Assembly: GCF_001757995.1 (NCBI RefSeq)
Contig: NZ_LXLV01000064.1
Coordinates: 1 to 64,000 of the forward strand
Direction of reading: 5' to 3'
DNA: 64,000 nucleotides
DNA from: Bacillus mycoides
GTDB lineage: Bacteria; Bacillota; Bacilli; Bacillales; Bacillaceae_G
Under the pieces are notes generated by a model that did not search any database, had not been told where the DNA came from, and saw only the letters and a program-made list of their open reading frames with translations. How positions within the stretch are numbered: position 1 is the stretch's first letter; each line of letters starts with the position of its first letter. Shown here piece after piece: positions 1 through 8,933 of the stretch. The position numbers and the translations under genes are program-made.

Positions 1-127
1 CATACATCTATCATTATAACTACAAACGATTCCAAAAACGACTCAATCATCGAGCTCCGATCGAATATCGAATTTCGATGGCTGCATAGTCTTTTTTACA
101 GTTGTCTACTTGACGGGGATAAGTCCA
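1..127 (+). mobile_element. Right end of an IS3-family insertion sequence (cut by window edge)
   Basis: The element contains the last 28 codons of an IS3-type transposase, then about 38 bases ending in CA. Read inward from 127 the end begins TGGACTTATCCCCGTCAAG, which fits the TG...CA ends and C-rich inner segment of IS3/IS150-group elements. The other end lies outside the window, so the family subgroup, the target duplication and whether the copy is intact cannot be judged. Confidence 0.7.
3..89 (+). CDS. C-terminus of IS3-family transposase (OrfB / integrase core), partial
   Basis: Frame 3 reads straight through from the window edge to TAG at 87-89. The 28 visible residues contain YNYKRFQKRLN followed by the PIEYR motif. 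This is the typical tail of IS3/IS150 DDE transposases, where the last Asn/Arg-rich helix precedes 'P-x-E-[YF]-R'. The family match is by recognised motif only, because the catalytic DDE residues lie off the window. The stop is followed within 40 bases by the putative right inverted repeat, as expected for this family. Confidence 0.7.
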   Translation, partial: YIYHYNYKRFQKRLNHRAPIEYRISMAA

Positions 128-149
128 GAGTAACTGTCCTTTTTTATAT

Positions 150-335
150 TCATTCAGGCTTTCTGTAAAAGTTTGATGCGATAAGACAAAGAAGACCAAC
201 TATGACAATACTTATACCAATCCCTTTATGCAAGTTAGGAAATGGTGATGGTATATCTGAATAAAAATTTGCTAATATGAGACCAATTGAAAATAAAAAT
301 ATCCCTATTCTATATAACCACTTTCTTTTGTTCAT
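150..335 (-). CDS. Small two-helix membrane protein, unknown function
   Basis: The 61-residue product has a basic N-terminus (MNKRKW) and two hydrophobic segments at about residues 9-25 and 39-57, separated by a short loop containing DIPSPFPN. I do not recognise a family. Two ATG codons lie in tandem (338 and 335). The second is preferred because the GGGGGGAGA ribosome-binding site is too close to the first. The gene lies 22 bases from the IS3 end, with its stop facing the element. A divergent small membrane gene begins at 407. Confidence 0.5.
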   Translation of the reverse strand: MNKRKWLYRIGIFLFSIGLILANFYSDIPSPFPNLHKGIGISIVIVGLLCLIASNFYRKPE

Positions 336-406
336 CATTCTCCCCCCTAAAATTTTTCATACACTCCTTTCTTTTGGACATACTACCTAAAAAAGGAGTG
401 GATAAT

Positions 407-556
407 ATGCAAAATTCTATACATAAGCAGATCCTATTTTTATTTTTCCTCTTTCTCATTTTCGTTATCGTTTTCAGCTTTATATTACATACTCCGAAAG
501 ATGTACCTAATAGCGTTTCTTTTTATAAACTACTGCTCTCGTATTGCCGTTATTGA
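407..556 (+). CDS. Small single-helix membrane protein, unknown function
   Basis: The 49-residue protein consists of a polar N-terminus (MQNSIHKQ), one strongly hydrophobic segment (about residues 9-27) and a short tail ending in LLLSYCRY. ATG at 407 is chosen over an upstream in-frame codon because it sits seven bases after a clear AAAGGAG site. A rho-independent terminator follows directly. No family is recognised. A stress- or sporulation-linked small membrane peptide is possible but unsupported. Confidence 0.5.
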   Translation: MQNSIHKQILFLFFLFLIFVIVFSFILHTPKDVPNSVSFYKLLLSYCRY

Positions 557-558
557 AG

Positions 559-584
559 AAGGTGCCTTTTATGAGGCACCTTTT
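559..584. terminator. Bidirectional terminator between small gene and exporter operon
   Basis: Arms AAGGTGCC (559-566) and GGCACCTT (575-582) surround an 8-base loop, with T-runs on both strands. It can end the small gene at 407-556 and the exporter operon whose last stop is at 583. Confidence 0.8.
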
Positions 585-1176
585 AAAATTCTCTTTTTTC
601 ATATACTTTTACTGAAACGAAGACCGATACTATGAACATGCATATTGAACTAATGAGCAATATGCTATTATATAGTTGAATTTGTTCCAGGTTGATTTGA
701 AAGAAAGTTTCTAAAATAAGAACAGGTGCTATTAGTATAAAAAGCGTAATAAAAATAGATTTTTTATATCCTAGCCAAAACGATATCGGTAAGACAAAGC
801 TTAAATATACTAAAGTAAAGCTAATACTAGCAACCATTGTCGTTTCAATAAATTCAAATACATTAGCTCCATTTTTCATTCCCATCGTGAAACAACCAAT
901 TGTTACGCTTATGAAAAGAATAATAATTGCTACTATATACTTTGCAAATACAATTTGTTTTCTCGATATTGGCAAACTATTTAATATGACTTCACTCTCA
1001 TTTTTTCTATCGGCTTCAAATGTTTTTACTGTTGCCCCAACGGTAATAATTACTGACATAATTATGAATAAATTTTTCGTATCTGTTAAGGCCATATAAA
1101 AGAAAATAGGATACAGTATGTACCAAATAAAAAATTTCCATTGGATAATGAAATCTTTTACAATGAGCTGTTTCAA
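583..1176 (-). CDS. ABC-2 type exporter permease (third of three)
   Basis: This 197-residue protein has about six hydrophobic segments and resembles the ABC-2 family membrane subunits (PF13346-like). It shares the opening 'KQLIVKDF', a central 'ADRKNESEVILNSLPISRKQIVFAKY' type segment and the tail 'KVYEKREF' with the two permeases upstream, so the three are paralogues. The start is taken as TTG at 1176, because this aligns with 'MQQLILKE' and 'MRQLIYKD' of its paralogues and follows GGAGAGGGGG. It is the last gene of the five-gene operon. The substrate is unknown. Confidence 0.8.
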   Translation of the reverse strand: MKQLIVKDFIIQWKFFIWYILYPIFFYMALTDTKNLFIIMSVIITVGATVKTFEADRKNESEVILNSLPISRKQIVFAKYIVAIIILFISVTIGCFTMGMKNGANVFEFIETTMVASISFTLVYLSFVLPISFWLGYKKSIFITLFILIAPVLILETFFQINLEQIQLYNSILLISSICMFIVSVFVSVKVYEKREF

Positions 1177-1193
1177 AGTGATTCCCCCTCTCC

Positions 1194-1826
1194 TCACAAA
1201 TCACGCTCATTATACAAGTTAATTGAGAGTAACATTGATATGACTATACTTACTAACGCTCCGATACCAAGAACACCCATTGCTAGTGTAGCCTCTTCAG
1301 AGTGAAGTACTTTTAACATAATTGTTTTATCACCAAAAACATTGCACATAAGGCCAATCATACCCATTAAAGGGAAAATCATAATCACATTCAAGACAGT
1401 AGTAGCTTTATATCCTCCGATGTAATTAGTAGGTATCATTACTACACAATAAATCAAAGTTGCTACTATTGCTGAAAATATTGCATATCCAGGAATAACC
1501 ATATCTCTTTTCAACAAAATATTTCCCAATATTACGACTATAAAAGTTATACTCAAACCGGCTATAAAAAATAATGTGGTTGAAATATATTTAGCTATAA
1601 CTATCTCTTTTCTCGTTATAGGCAAACTCACTAATACTTTTTCTATTTTATTTTTCTCTTCATAATAAAAAGAAATATATATAATCGTACTACATGTTAT
1701 AAATAATCCTATTGCAATCCCCATTGGTTCTACGGAATTCCTAAAAATAGATAAAATAGGTATTAAAAAATAGAAAGGAAACATCTTCTTCTGTAAGAAA
1801 AACTCCTTCAAAATCAACTGTTGCAT
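1194..1826 (-). CDS. ABC-2 type exporter permease (second of three)
   Basis: The 210-residue membrane protein has about six transmembrane segments. The conserved cytoplasmic segment 'EEKNKIEKVLVSLPITRKEIVIAKYI' lies at about residues 55-80, and the tail is 'INLYNERDL'. All three features are shared with its neighbours on both sides. The gene lies 14 bases downstream of the first permease and 17 bases upstream of the third. Together with the ATPase it should form the membrane part of an exporter. Whether all three permeases join one complex cannot be told from sequence. Confidence 0.8.
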   Translation of the reverse strand: MQQLILKEFFLQKKMFPFYFLIPILSIFRNSVEPMGIAIGLFITCSTIIYISFYYEEKNKIEKVLVSLPITRKEIVIAKYISTTLFFIAGLSITFIVVILGNILLKRDMVIPGYAIFSAIVATLIYCVVMIPTNYIGGYKATTVLNVIMIFPLMGMIGLMCNVFGDKTIMLKVLHSEEATLAMGVLGIGALVSIVISMLLSINLYNERDL

Positions 1827-1840
1827 ATGAATTCTCCTCT

Positions 1841-2506
1841 CTATAAATCACGTGCTCCGTAAATTTTAATTGTAAGAAACATAGAAGCAATATATACACT
1901 AGCTAATATCATGCCTCCAACTATAAACACACCAAGATGTGATGGATTCATAATCCAATCAATGAATGATACAGTGGTACTTTCTCCGTCACCAATAAAC
2001 ATTCCAGTAATAACACCTATTCCAGCGGCTCCACCTGAAAATATTCCACGTACTATTTTTGATTTTGTCCCATAATAACTAGGGAACAATGCTGTAATAT
2101 AAACTAAAGAATATATAGCCCCTCTGACTACTCCATACCAAGGAATTTCGATATACAAATTAGGATGATAAACTCCAATATCACCAATGACAGTGATGCC
2201 CCTTATAAGAAAAACAACTAACATAGTAGAAAGCATGCCACCTACAATGAATATTGCACTGGAAATATATCTAGCAATAATGATATCCTTTCGTCTTACA
2301 GGTAAACTATTTATAATAACATCACTTTTATTTTTTTCATCCATCGCTATTAATATCATAGAAGATGATATCGTTATGAGTAAGCAACTCAACGGAAATA
2401 ACAATTCACCATCTGGCTCTAACCCAAAGAAAACAAGGGGCATAATAAAATACACTAACCAAGTTACCCGAAAAAAGAATAAATCTTTATATATGAGCTG
2501 ACGCAT
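1841..2506 (-). CDS. ABC-2 type exporter permease (first of three)
   Basis: This 221-residue polytopic protein opens with 'MRQLIYKDLFF' and carries the paralogue signature 'MDEKNKSDVIINSLPVRRKDIIIARYI', with tail 'IKIYGARDL'. The start at 2506 is chosen over an ATG 39 bases upstream because it follows GGGAGAGGTG and aligns with its paralogues. The start overlaps the 3' end of the ATPase gene by 20 bases, suggesting translational coupling. It is slightly longer than its paralogues because of an enlarged loop around residues 105-120. Confidence 0.82.
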   Translation of the reverse strand: MRQLIYKDLFFFRVTWLVYFIMPLVFFGLEPDGELLFPLSCLLITISSSMILIAMDEKNKSDVIINSLPVRRKDIIIARYISSAIFIVGGMLSTMLVVFLIRGITVIGDIGVYHPNLYIEIPWYGVVRGAIYSLVYITALFPSYYGTKSKIVRGIFSGGAAGIGVITGMFIGDGESTTVSFIDWIMNPSHLGVFIVGGMILASVYIASMFLTIKIYGARDL

Positions 2507-3368
2507 AAGCACCTCTCCCTTTCGCAGTGTAAACGATAATATCATCTAATCTAGGTTTTTCTAGTACAACCTCATTTCCAAACCAGTCTATAATTGCTTG
2601 TTTATCCTTCGCCAGCCCTTCAAAGCCGAATTTATTTTTTCGTAATCCAACAAATAGTTCTTTTCCTTCTCGATCTAATAAATCATTACTTCCCTTTACG
2701 ATTACGTAGTTCTCCATTAATTCATCTTTCTCACCAGTAAATATAATTTCTCCATCATTGATGAACGTAATATAATCTGCAATACGTTCTAAGTCTGTAG
2801 TAATGTGCGTTGAGAATAATACAGACACTTCATCTTCCATTACAATCTCTTGCAACATATCAAGCAATTCACTTCGAACAACTGGATCTAACCCTGCTGT
2901 TGGTTCATCCATAATAATGAATTCCGCATGGTGTGAAAGTGCGATTGCAATCGCAAATTTCATTTTCATCCCTTTGGATAACTCTTTAATCTTTTTATAT
3001 GTTGGAACTTGTAATCTCTGCATATACGATTGATACTGCTTTTCGTCCCACTTTTTATATAACGGTGCAATAATCCGTTTCATTTGCTCACACGTTAAAT
3101 CTTCGTAATAATGATTTTCATCATATACAAAACCAATATTTTGTTTTATTTCCTTTTCGGCTTTCTTATTGTCCTTGCCAAAAATTTTTATATCACCGCT
3201 CTCTTTTCTGATTAAATTCATAATCATTTTGATCGTCGTACTTTTCCCGGCTCCATTCGGTCCGATAAATCCCATAATATATCCACGTGGCAATGTAAAA
3301 CTTACATTTTTCACTGAGAAATCTTGATAACTTTTACAAACGTTTTTTAGCTCTAACATCTTTCTCAT
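2487..3368 (-). CDS. ABC exporter ATP-binding protein (YtrB-like)
   Basis: The 293-residue nucleotide-binding subunit shows Walker A GPNGAGKST (about residues 36-44), a signature LSKGMKMKF in place of LSGGQ, Walker B FIIMDEPTAGLDP and the switch histidine in STHITTD. The LSKGM variant and a C-terminal extension of about 80 residues are common in ABC-2 drug or lantibiotic exporters controlled by GntR proteins, as in the B. subtilis ytr system. The start at 3368 forms an ATGA overlap with the regulator stop. It should power the three permeases encoded downstream. Confidence 0.88.
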   Translation of the reverse strand: MRKMLELKNVCKSYQDFSVKNVSFTLPRGYIMGFIGPNGAGKSTTIKMIMNLIRKESGDIKIFGKDNKKAEKEIKQNIGFVYDENHYYEDLTCEQMKRIIAPLYKKWDEKQYQSYMQRLQVPTYKKIKELSKGMKMKFAIAIALSHHAEFIIMDEPTAGLDPVVRSELLDMLQEIVMEDEVSVLFSTHITTDLERIADYITFINDGEIIFTGEKDELMENYVIVKGSNDLLDREGKELFVGLRKNKFGFEGLAKDKQAIIDWFGNEVVLEKPRLDDIIVYTAKGRGAYASAHI

Positions 3369-3739
3369 TCCCCCTCGTATAAACACGCAATCATCTGTTG
3401 TAATTCTTCAAGTGAAAGGTGCAACACTTTACTTTCTTTTACGATTTCTTCAGCTTTACTTTCCAATAGACGTAGCCGCTGTTCTTTTAATATTTCATTA
3501 TTTTTACGTGAAACATAAGTCCCCTTCCCAGCAACAGTTTCTATATATCCTTCTTTTTCAAGCTCCTCGTACGCACGCTTCGTTGTAATTACACTAATTT
3601 GTAATTCTTTCGCTAAGCTACGAATAGACGGTAACTGATCTCCACCCTTTAAACCACCATTTAAAATAAGCTGGCTTAATTGTTTTCTTATTTGCACATA
3701 AATAGGGTCTTGGGAAGAATTCGAAATAATAATATTCAT
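3365..3739 (-). CDS. GntR-family (YtrA-type) transcriptional repressor
   Basis: The 124-residue protein has a winged helix-turn-helix at about residues 10-78 ('DQLPSIRSLAKELQIS...GKGTYVS'), followed by only a short helical dimerisation tail with no ligand domain. This is the YtrA subfamily layout, which usually regulates a co-transcribed ABC transporter. It is the first gene of the exporter operon. A long perfect palindrome lies just upstream of its start, so autorepression is likely. The inducer is unknown; envelope-active antibiotics induce the B. subtilis ytr operon. Confidence 0.88.
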   Translation of the reverse strand: MNIIISNSSQDPIYVQIRKQLSQLILNGGLKGGDQLPSIRSLAKELQISVITTKRAYEELEKEGYIETVAGKGTYVSRKNNEILKEQRLRLLESKAEEIVKESKVLHLSLEELQQMIACLYEGE

Positions 3740-3751
3740 GTTTTCCTCCAG

Positions 3752-3794
3752 TGTGTATATACTGTGTATACCTTATATATACAGTATATACACA
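3752..3794. promoter_or_regulatory. Palindromic operator of the GntR regulator
   Basis: The arms TGTGTATATACTGT (3752-3765) and ACAGTATATACACA (3781-3794) form a perfect 14-bp inverted repeat with a 15-base spacer. It ends 12 bases upstream of the regulator start codon, separated from it by a GGAGG ribosome-binding site. GTGTA...TACAC half-sites are typical of YtrA-type GntR proteins. Binding here would block the operon promoter. Confidence 0.75.
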
Positions 3795-3815
3795 ACATCC
3801 TATTTTTGGCAAGAA

Positions 3816-3844
3816 AAAAGACCAACATTTTCCTGTTGGTCTTT
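3816..3844 (-). terminator. Terminator downstream of the 63-residue membrane protein gene
   Basis: The arms AAAGACCAACA (3817-3827) and TGTTGGTCTTT (3834-3844) surround a six-base loop. On the minus strand they are followed by TTTTTTC. It lies just past the stop at 3855. Confidence 0.85.
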
Positions 3845-3854
3845 CGTATATGTA

Positions 3855-4046
3855 TCACTTTTCAAAGCGATCTAACATTTCGTCTCTCATTCCGAAACTA
3901 ACTACTGCAATTCCTACATACATAAACAGAAGGAATGCCGGATGAACTGTATTGTACCAGCTGCTATCAACAATTAAATAAATCGTTAACGCCACAACAA
4001 GAACAAACGCTAAAATAAACATATAAAAGTGTCTTGTATTATCCAT
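3855..4046 (-). CDS. Small membrane protein, unknown function
   Basis: The 63-residue product begins MDNTRHFYMF and has two hydrophobic segments (about residues 7-25 and 33-52), ending in a charged tail RDEMLDRFEK. ATG at 4046 follows AGAGGAG at normal spacing; an upstream in-frame start lacks a good site. It is a single gene with its own terminator. I do not recognise a characterised family. Confidence 0.55.
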   Translation of the reverse strand: MDNTRHFYMFILAFVLVVALTIYLIVDSSWYNTVHPAFLLFMYVGIAVVSFGMRDEMLDRFEK

Positions 4047-4116
4047 TATAAACTCCTCTCTTCTCACTTCACCATTCAACAGTATATTGTATCGAATAAT
4101 TCGATATGACTCAAGG

Positions 4117-4341
4117 TTAACTTTCTGTTATGTAATCAAGTTCTACCTTTACAATGTCCTCACACGCTATTGAAATGATTGTTCCTTGTTTATCAATCGC
4201 TGTCACTTCTCTATTATCCATTACACGGTGCGCTACTCTTTCTAACACTTTTCCTTGGTCTCTGTAACAAAATTCTTTTACATCTTTAATTGTTTCTCCA
4301 TTTTCTAAATGGTATACCATTCTATAGCATCGATATCCCAC
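4117..4341 (-). CDS. Hypothetical small soluble protein
   Basis: The 74-residue product begins with GTG at 4341, behind a GGGGGTGG site. It has no membrane segment. It looks like a small mixed alpha/beta protein, with strands 'YRMVYHLENGE', 'EVTAIDKQGTIISI' and 'DIVKVELDYI' around one helix. I recognise no family. It lies alone between the small membrane gene at 3855 and the gcv operon. Confidence 0.5.
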   Translation of the reverse strand: MGYRCYRMVYHLENGETIKDVKEFCYRDQGKVLERVAHRVMDNREVTAIDKQGTIISIACEDIVKVELDYITES

Positions 4342-4569
4342 GCTTCCACCCCCGCCTTGCTCGTTTTTTCACATATACATAAAAATGAGTAATTTCTACC
4401 TCATCACATCTTCTTAATTTCAATAAAATTCTAACAAAAATAAATACTTTTATCAAACCGACTTTTTCAACAAAAACACCTATAAAACCGCATCTTTACA
4501 GCAATATGAAACAAAAAATATAAATTTTTAACATTTTTTTCATTCTATCCGCACCAATGTTGCAAAAAA

Positions 4570-4597
4570 AAAAGAACCCGCATATAGCGAGTTCTTT
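4570..4597 (-). terminator. Terminator of the gcv operon
   Basis: The stem GAACTCGC/GCGGGTTC with a five-base loop (one G-U pair on the minus strand) is followed by a long T-run on the minus strand. It lies ten bases past the gcvPB stop. Confidence 0.85.
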
Positions 4598-4606
4598 TTA
4601 TTCCAA

Positions 4607-6082
4607 TCACACTTGTACAGGTGCTAGCTTTTCATAACGTAAAACTGGTTTACGAGCAGCCAATGTTTCATCCAAACGTTTTATTACCGTTGTATGTGGT
4701 GCTTCTTGTACAACTTCTGGATTTTCTTCTACCTCTTTAGCAATTTGAATCATCTTATCAATGAAACCATCTAATGTTTCTTTTGATTCTGTTTCTGTCG
4801 GTTCAATCATAATACATTCTTCCACATTTAATGGGAAGTAAATTGTTGGTGGATGGTAACCAAAATCAAGCAGACGTTTTGCAATATCTAATGTACGTAC
4901 ACCAAGTTTCTTTTGACGACGACCTGATAATACAAATTCATGCTTGCAATGTCTATCGAACGGAAGATCATAGAATGGTGCTAATCTTCTCATCATATAG
5001 TTCGCATTTAATACAGCATACTCAGTTACTGCACGTAGTCCATCTGGACCCATAGAACGAATATATGTGTATGCACGAACGTTAATTCCGAAGTTACCAT
5101 AGAATGGTTTCACACGCCCAATTGCTTCTGGACGATCATAGTTGAAGTGATAGCCATTTTCCGTTTTCTCTAAAATCGGTTTTGGTAAGTACGGAATTAA
5201 ATCAGCTTTCACACCTACTGGACCAGAACCTGGACCACCGCCGCCATGCGGACCTGTAAATGTTTTATGAAGGTTTAAATGCACAACGTCAAATCCCATA
5301 TCTCCTGGGCGCGCTTGGCTTAATACCGCATTTAAGTTTGCACCATCATAGTATAATTTACCGCCTGCGTTATGGACGATTTCTGCCATTTCTAAAATAT
5401 TTTCTTCGAATAGGCCTAATGTATTTGGATTTGTTAACATAAGTGCTGCTGTTTCTTCGTTTACAACACGTTTTAAATCATCTAAGTCAACAAGACCATG
5501 TTCATTTGATTTCACCGTAATTGTTTCAAAACCAGCTACTGTTGCAGACGCCGGGTTTGTTCCGTGAGCAGAGTCAGGAACAATTACTTTCGTACGGTTA
5601 AAGTCACCATTTGCTTCATGGTATGCACGAATCAACATTAAACCTGTCCATTCTCCGTGTGCACCAGCTGCTGGTTGTAATGTAACAGTATCCATACCTG
5701 TAATTTCGATTAAATGCTCTTGTAAGTCGTACATTAATTCCATTGCACCTTGCACTGTCTTTTCATCTTGAAGTGGATGAATATTTGCAAATCCTGCGAA
5801 ACGAGCTACGTTTTCATTAATTTTCGGATTATACTTCATCGTACAAGATCCAAGTGGATAGAATCCAGAATCAACGCCGTGGTTACGGTTTGAAAGTGCT
5901 GTATAGTGGCGCATAATGTCAAGTTCAGATACTTCCGGTAGCTCTGCATCTTCTACTCGAATATAATCGCTCTCAAATACATCTTCTAGTTTCACTTCTT
6001 CTACATCTAATTTGGGTAAGCTGTATCCTACGCGTCCTTCTTTAGTCACTTCAAAAATAAGTGCTTGGTCTTGGTTCTTCAT
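4607..6082 (-). CDS. gcvPB: Glycine dehydrogenase (decarboxylating) subunit 2, GcvPB
   Basis: The 491-residue P-protein beta subunit binds pyridoxal phosphate and, with GcvPA, decarboxylates glycine and loads the aminomethyl group on the H protein. The PLP-lysine motif LNLHKTF lies at about residue 273, followed by the glycine-rich [14 protein letters not shown] loop. It is the last gene of gcvT-gcvPA-gcvPB and its ATG overlaps the gcvPA stop by four bases. Length is normal for the two-subunit Gram-positive form. The H protein and lipoamide dehydrogenase are encoded elsewhere. Confidence 0.97.
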
Positions 6083-7422
6083 TGGATAGCCCCCATTTCG
6101 TTTACAAGTGTGTCAATTTCCTCTTTTGTACGAAGCTCTGTTACTGCTACAAGCATATGATTTTCATGCTCTTTATAATCACGGCCTAGGTCGTAACCGC
6201 CGATAATATTCTTTTGTAATAATGCATCATTTACTTCTTTAACTGGACGTTTGCAATCTACAACGAACTCATTGAAGAATGGACCAGCGAACGTTACAGT
6301 GAAGCCTTTCGCTTCGAATTGACGTTTTGCATATTGTGCTTTAGAAATATTTTGACGTGCCATTTCTTTCACACCTTGTTTTCCAAGTGCCGTCATTGCA
6401 ACTGATGCTGCTAATGCATTTAACGCTTGGTTTGAACAAATGTTAGACGTCGCTTTATCACGGCGAATATGCTGTTCACGTGCTTGTAACGTTAATACAA
6501 ACCCACGTTTACCATCTGAATCTACAGTTTGTCCGACAAGACGTCCTGGAATTTTACGCATAAATGCTTTCGTTGTTGCAAAGTAACCACAATGAGGTCC
6601 ACCAAACTGCGTTGGGATACCAAATGGCTGTGCATCACCGATTACAATATCAGCACCAAATTTTCCTGGCGGTGTTAATGCGCCTAATGATAATGGATTT
6701 GAAGAAACGATAAATAATGATTTTTGTTGATGAACGATTTTTTCGATATCAGCTAACTTTTCAACTTGTCCGAAGAAGTTTGGATATTGAACGATTACGC
6801 AAGCAACTGTATCATCTACTTCACTTTGTAATACGTCTAAATCTGTTACACCGTCTTTATGATCAATTTCAACAACTTCAAGATTTTGACCTTTTGCATA
6901 TGTTTCAAGTACCGCTCTTGATTCTGGATGAACTGCCTTAGATACAAGAATTTTCTTTTTGCGTGTATGACCAGCTGCTAACATTGCCGCTTCAGCTAAA
7001 GCTGTACCTCCGTCATACATAGAAGAGTTTGCTACATCCATCCCTGTTAATTCACAAATCATTGTTTGGAACTCAAAAATTGCTTGTAGTTCCCCTTGTG
7101 AAATTTCTGGTTGGTATGGTGTGTAAGCTGTATAAAATTCTGAACGAGAAATAACATGATCAACAATTACTGGAGCATAATGATCGTATACACCTGCTCC
7201 TAAGAAAGAAGCATATTCTTTTAAGTTCGCATTTTTGCTAGCCATTTGAGATAGCTCTTTTAAAAGCTCTGGCTCTGATTTTGCTTCTTTAATTTTTAAA
7301 TCCCCTTTAAAACGAACACTCTCTGGAATATCAGAGAATAACTCATCAATCGTTTGAACGCCGATTGTTTGTAACATTTCTTTTTTGTCTTCTTCTGTCA
7401 TTGGAAGATAACGATGCAACAT
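6079..7422 (-). CDS. gcvPA: Glycine dehydrogenase (decarboxylating) subunit 1, GcvPA
   Basis: The 447-residue alpha subunit opens with [17 protein letters not shown] and carries the family block '[38 protein letters not shown]'. It has the aminotransferase-like fold but lacks the PLP lysine, which GcvPB supplies. It lies 20 bases downstream of gcvT and overlaps gcvPB by ATGA. Length is as in B. subtilis (about 448). Confidence 0.97.
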
Positions 7423-7442
7423 GAAATCTACCCCTCTCCCCG

Positions 7443-8543
7443 TTACTTTGAACGTTTATAAAATGGTGTTGGAACAACTACTGCTTTGACGCGTTTATTA
7501 CGAATTTCAATTTCTACTTCTGTATCAACTGCTGCGTATTTCACATCAATTAGTGCTAAACCAATGCTTTTCTTTAACGTTGGAGATTGTGTACCACTCG
7601 TTACTTCCCCGATTTTTTCTTCTCCTATAAATACAGGGTAATGCGTACGAGGAATACCGCGTTCGATTACTTCGATGCCGACTAATTTACGAGATGCACC
7701 GTTTTCTTTTTGCTCTTTTAACGTTTCTTTTCCAAAGAAATCTGCTTCTTTATTTGGTTTTACCGCAAAGCCAATTCCCGCTTCAATTGGTGTAATATCT
7801 TTTGATAACTCTTGTCCGTATAACGGAAGTGTTGCTTCGAAGCGAAGTGTATCACGAGCACCTAAGCCACATGGTTTTAATCCCTCTTCTTCTCCAACTT
7901 CAAGAAGTTTCTCCCAAAGTTTTGCAGCATCTTCACTCTTACAGTAAATTTCGAATCCATCTTCTCCTGTATAACCTGTACGAGATACAAGTGCAGGAAT
8001 TCCATCTACAAGAATATCGTTTTTAAATTTAAAGAACTTAATTTCTTTCAAATCTTCTGACACAACTTTTTGTAAAATGTCTTGTGCTTTTGGTCCTTGA
8101 ATTGCAAGTTGCGCAACTTCACTAGAAACATTGACTACTTTTGCATCGCCTATTACATGACTTGCTAACCATTCGTAATCTTTCTCGATATTTGATGCAT
8201 TGATTACTAATAAATAGTCTTCTTCACCACGTTTGTAGATTAATAAATCATCTACTGTGCCACCATTTTCATAGCACATAGCTGTATATTGTGCGCCCCC
8301 TACCTTTAAGGTAGATACGTCATTTGTAACAACACGTTGTAAAAATGCTAAACTATCTACACCCTTTACCTCTACTTCTCCCATATGAGATACATCGAAC
8401 AAACCTGCTTTTGTACGTACAGCTTCATGCTCTTCTTTAATGCTTGAAAATTGAACTGGTAATTCCCAACCACCGAAGTCGACTGTTTTCCCACCATACT
8501 TCGCGTATACATCAAATAACGGTGTACGTTGTAATGTAATCAT
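7443..8543 (-). CDS. gcvT: Aminomethyltransferase (glycine cleavage T protein)
   Basis: The 366-residue T protein transfers the methylene group from the aminomethyl-H protein to tetrahydrofolate and releases ammonia. The N-terminal '[29 protein letters not shown]' and '[10 protein letters not shown]', and the mid-protein 'GEDGFEIY', are typical folate-binding and family motifs. It is the first gene of the operon and starts at ATG 8543, behind AAGGGGGAAAG. The 390-base upstream region holds no recognisable glycine riboswitch, unlike the B. subtilis operon. Confidence 0.97.
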   Translation of the reverse strand: MITLQRTPLFDVYAKYGGKTVDFGGWELPVQFSSIKEEHEAVRTKAGLFDVSHMGEVEVKGVDSLAFLQRVVTNDVSTLKVGGAQYTAMCYENGGTVDDLLIYKRGEEDYLLVINASNIEKDYEWLASHVIGDAKVVNVSSEVAQLAIQGPKAQDILQKVVSEDLKEIKFFKFKNDILVDGIPALVSRTGYTGEDGFEIYCKSEDAAKLWEKLLEVGEEEGLKPCGLGARDTLRFEATLPLYGQELSKDITPIEAGIGFAVKPNKEADFFGKETLKEQKENGASRKLVGIEVIERGIPRTHYPVFIGEEKIGEVTSGTQSPTLKKSIGLALIDVKYAAVDTEVEIEIRNKRVKAVVVPTPFYKRSK

Positions 8544-8933
8544 GCTCTTTCCCCCTTATGCTCTGACAAATCAATAAAAGTTGCTTCCCATATCTAAATA
8601 TTTTCATTCTGAAAAGATAGGATATACGGAATCTCACTATATTTTTTTATGAAAGCGTAAATAAAAAGTTACTTTCTTGGATAAAATACGAAAGATTCCA
8701 CACATTTCACACCATTATCCTAACATCATTCGCTATATTTCATCAATATTCTAGCATAAAAAATAATTTAGAATTTTTTATTCTTAATCTTATTAAATAC
8801 AATTTTTGGGATTCAGCCCTTTATCATTACCTATTCTTTAACTTTTAGTAATTGTGATAGTGCCTTATTACAAGGCTTATAATAAAGATTTTTTAAATAA
8901 TCACTTTAGTTTATAAAAGGTGGGAGAGTCTTA
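8544..8933. other. Divergent gcvT / yqhH intergenic region
   Basis: These 390 bases are AT-rich. On the minus strand I see no glycine aptamer: the conserved CCGAAGG and CTCAGG-type blocks are missing. On the plus strand a TATAAT (8878-8883) lies 50 bases before yqhH, preceded by a short hairpin GCCTT/AAGGC (8862-8876). A convincing -35 is not visible. A long untranslated gcvT leader is possible but unproven. Confidence 0.5.

Noticed and set aside
3680-3945. Overlapping plus-strand frames at 3680-3945
   Set aside because: They run across the GntR operator, a terminator and the 63-residue gene, with no ribosome-binding site.
8544-8933. Glycine riboswitch
   Set aside because: It was searched for because of the B. 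subtilis precedent. No conserved aptamer blocks are visible on the minus strand.
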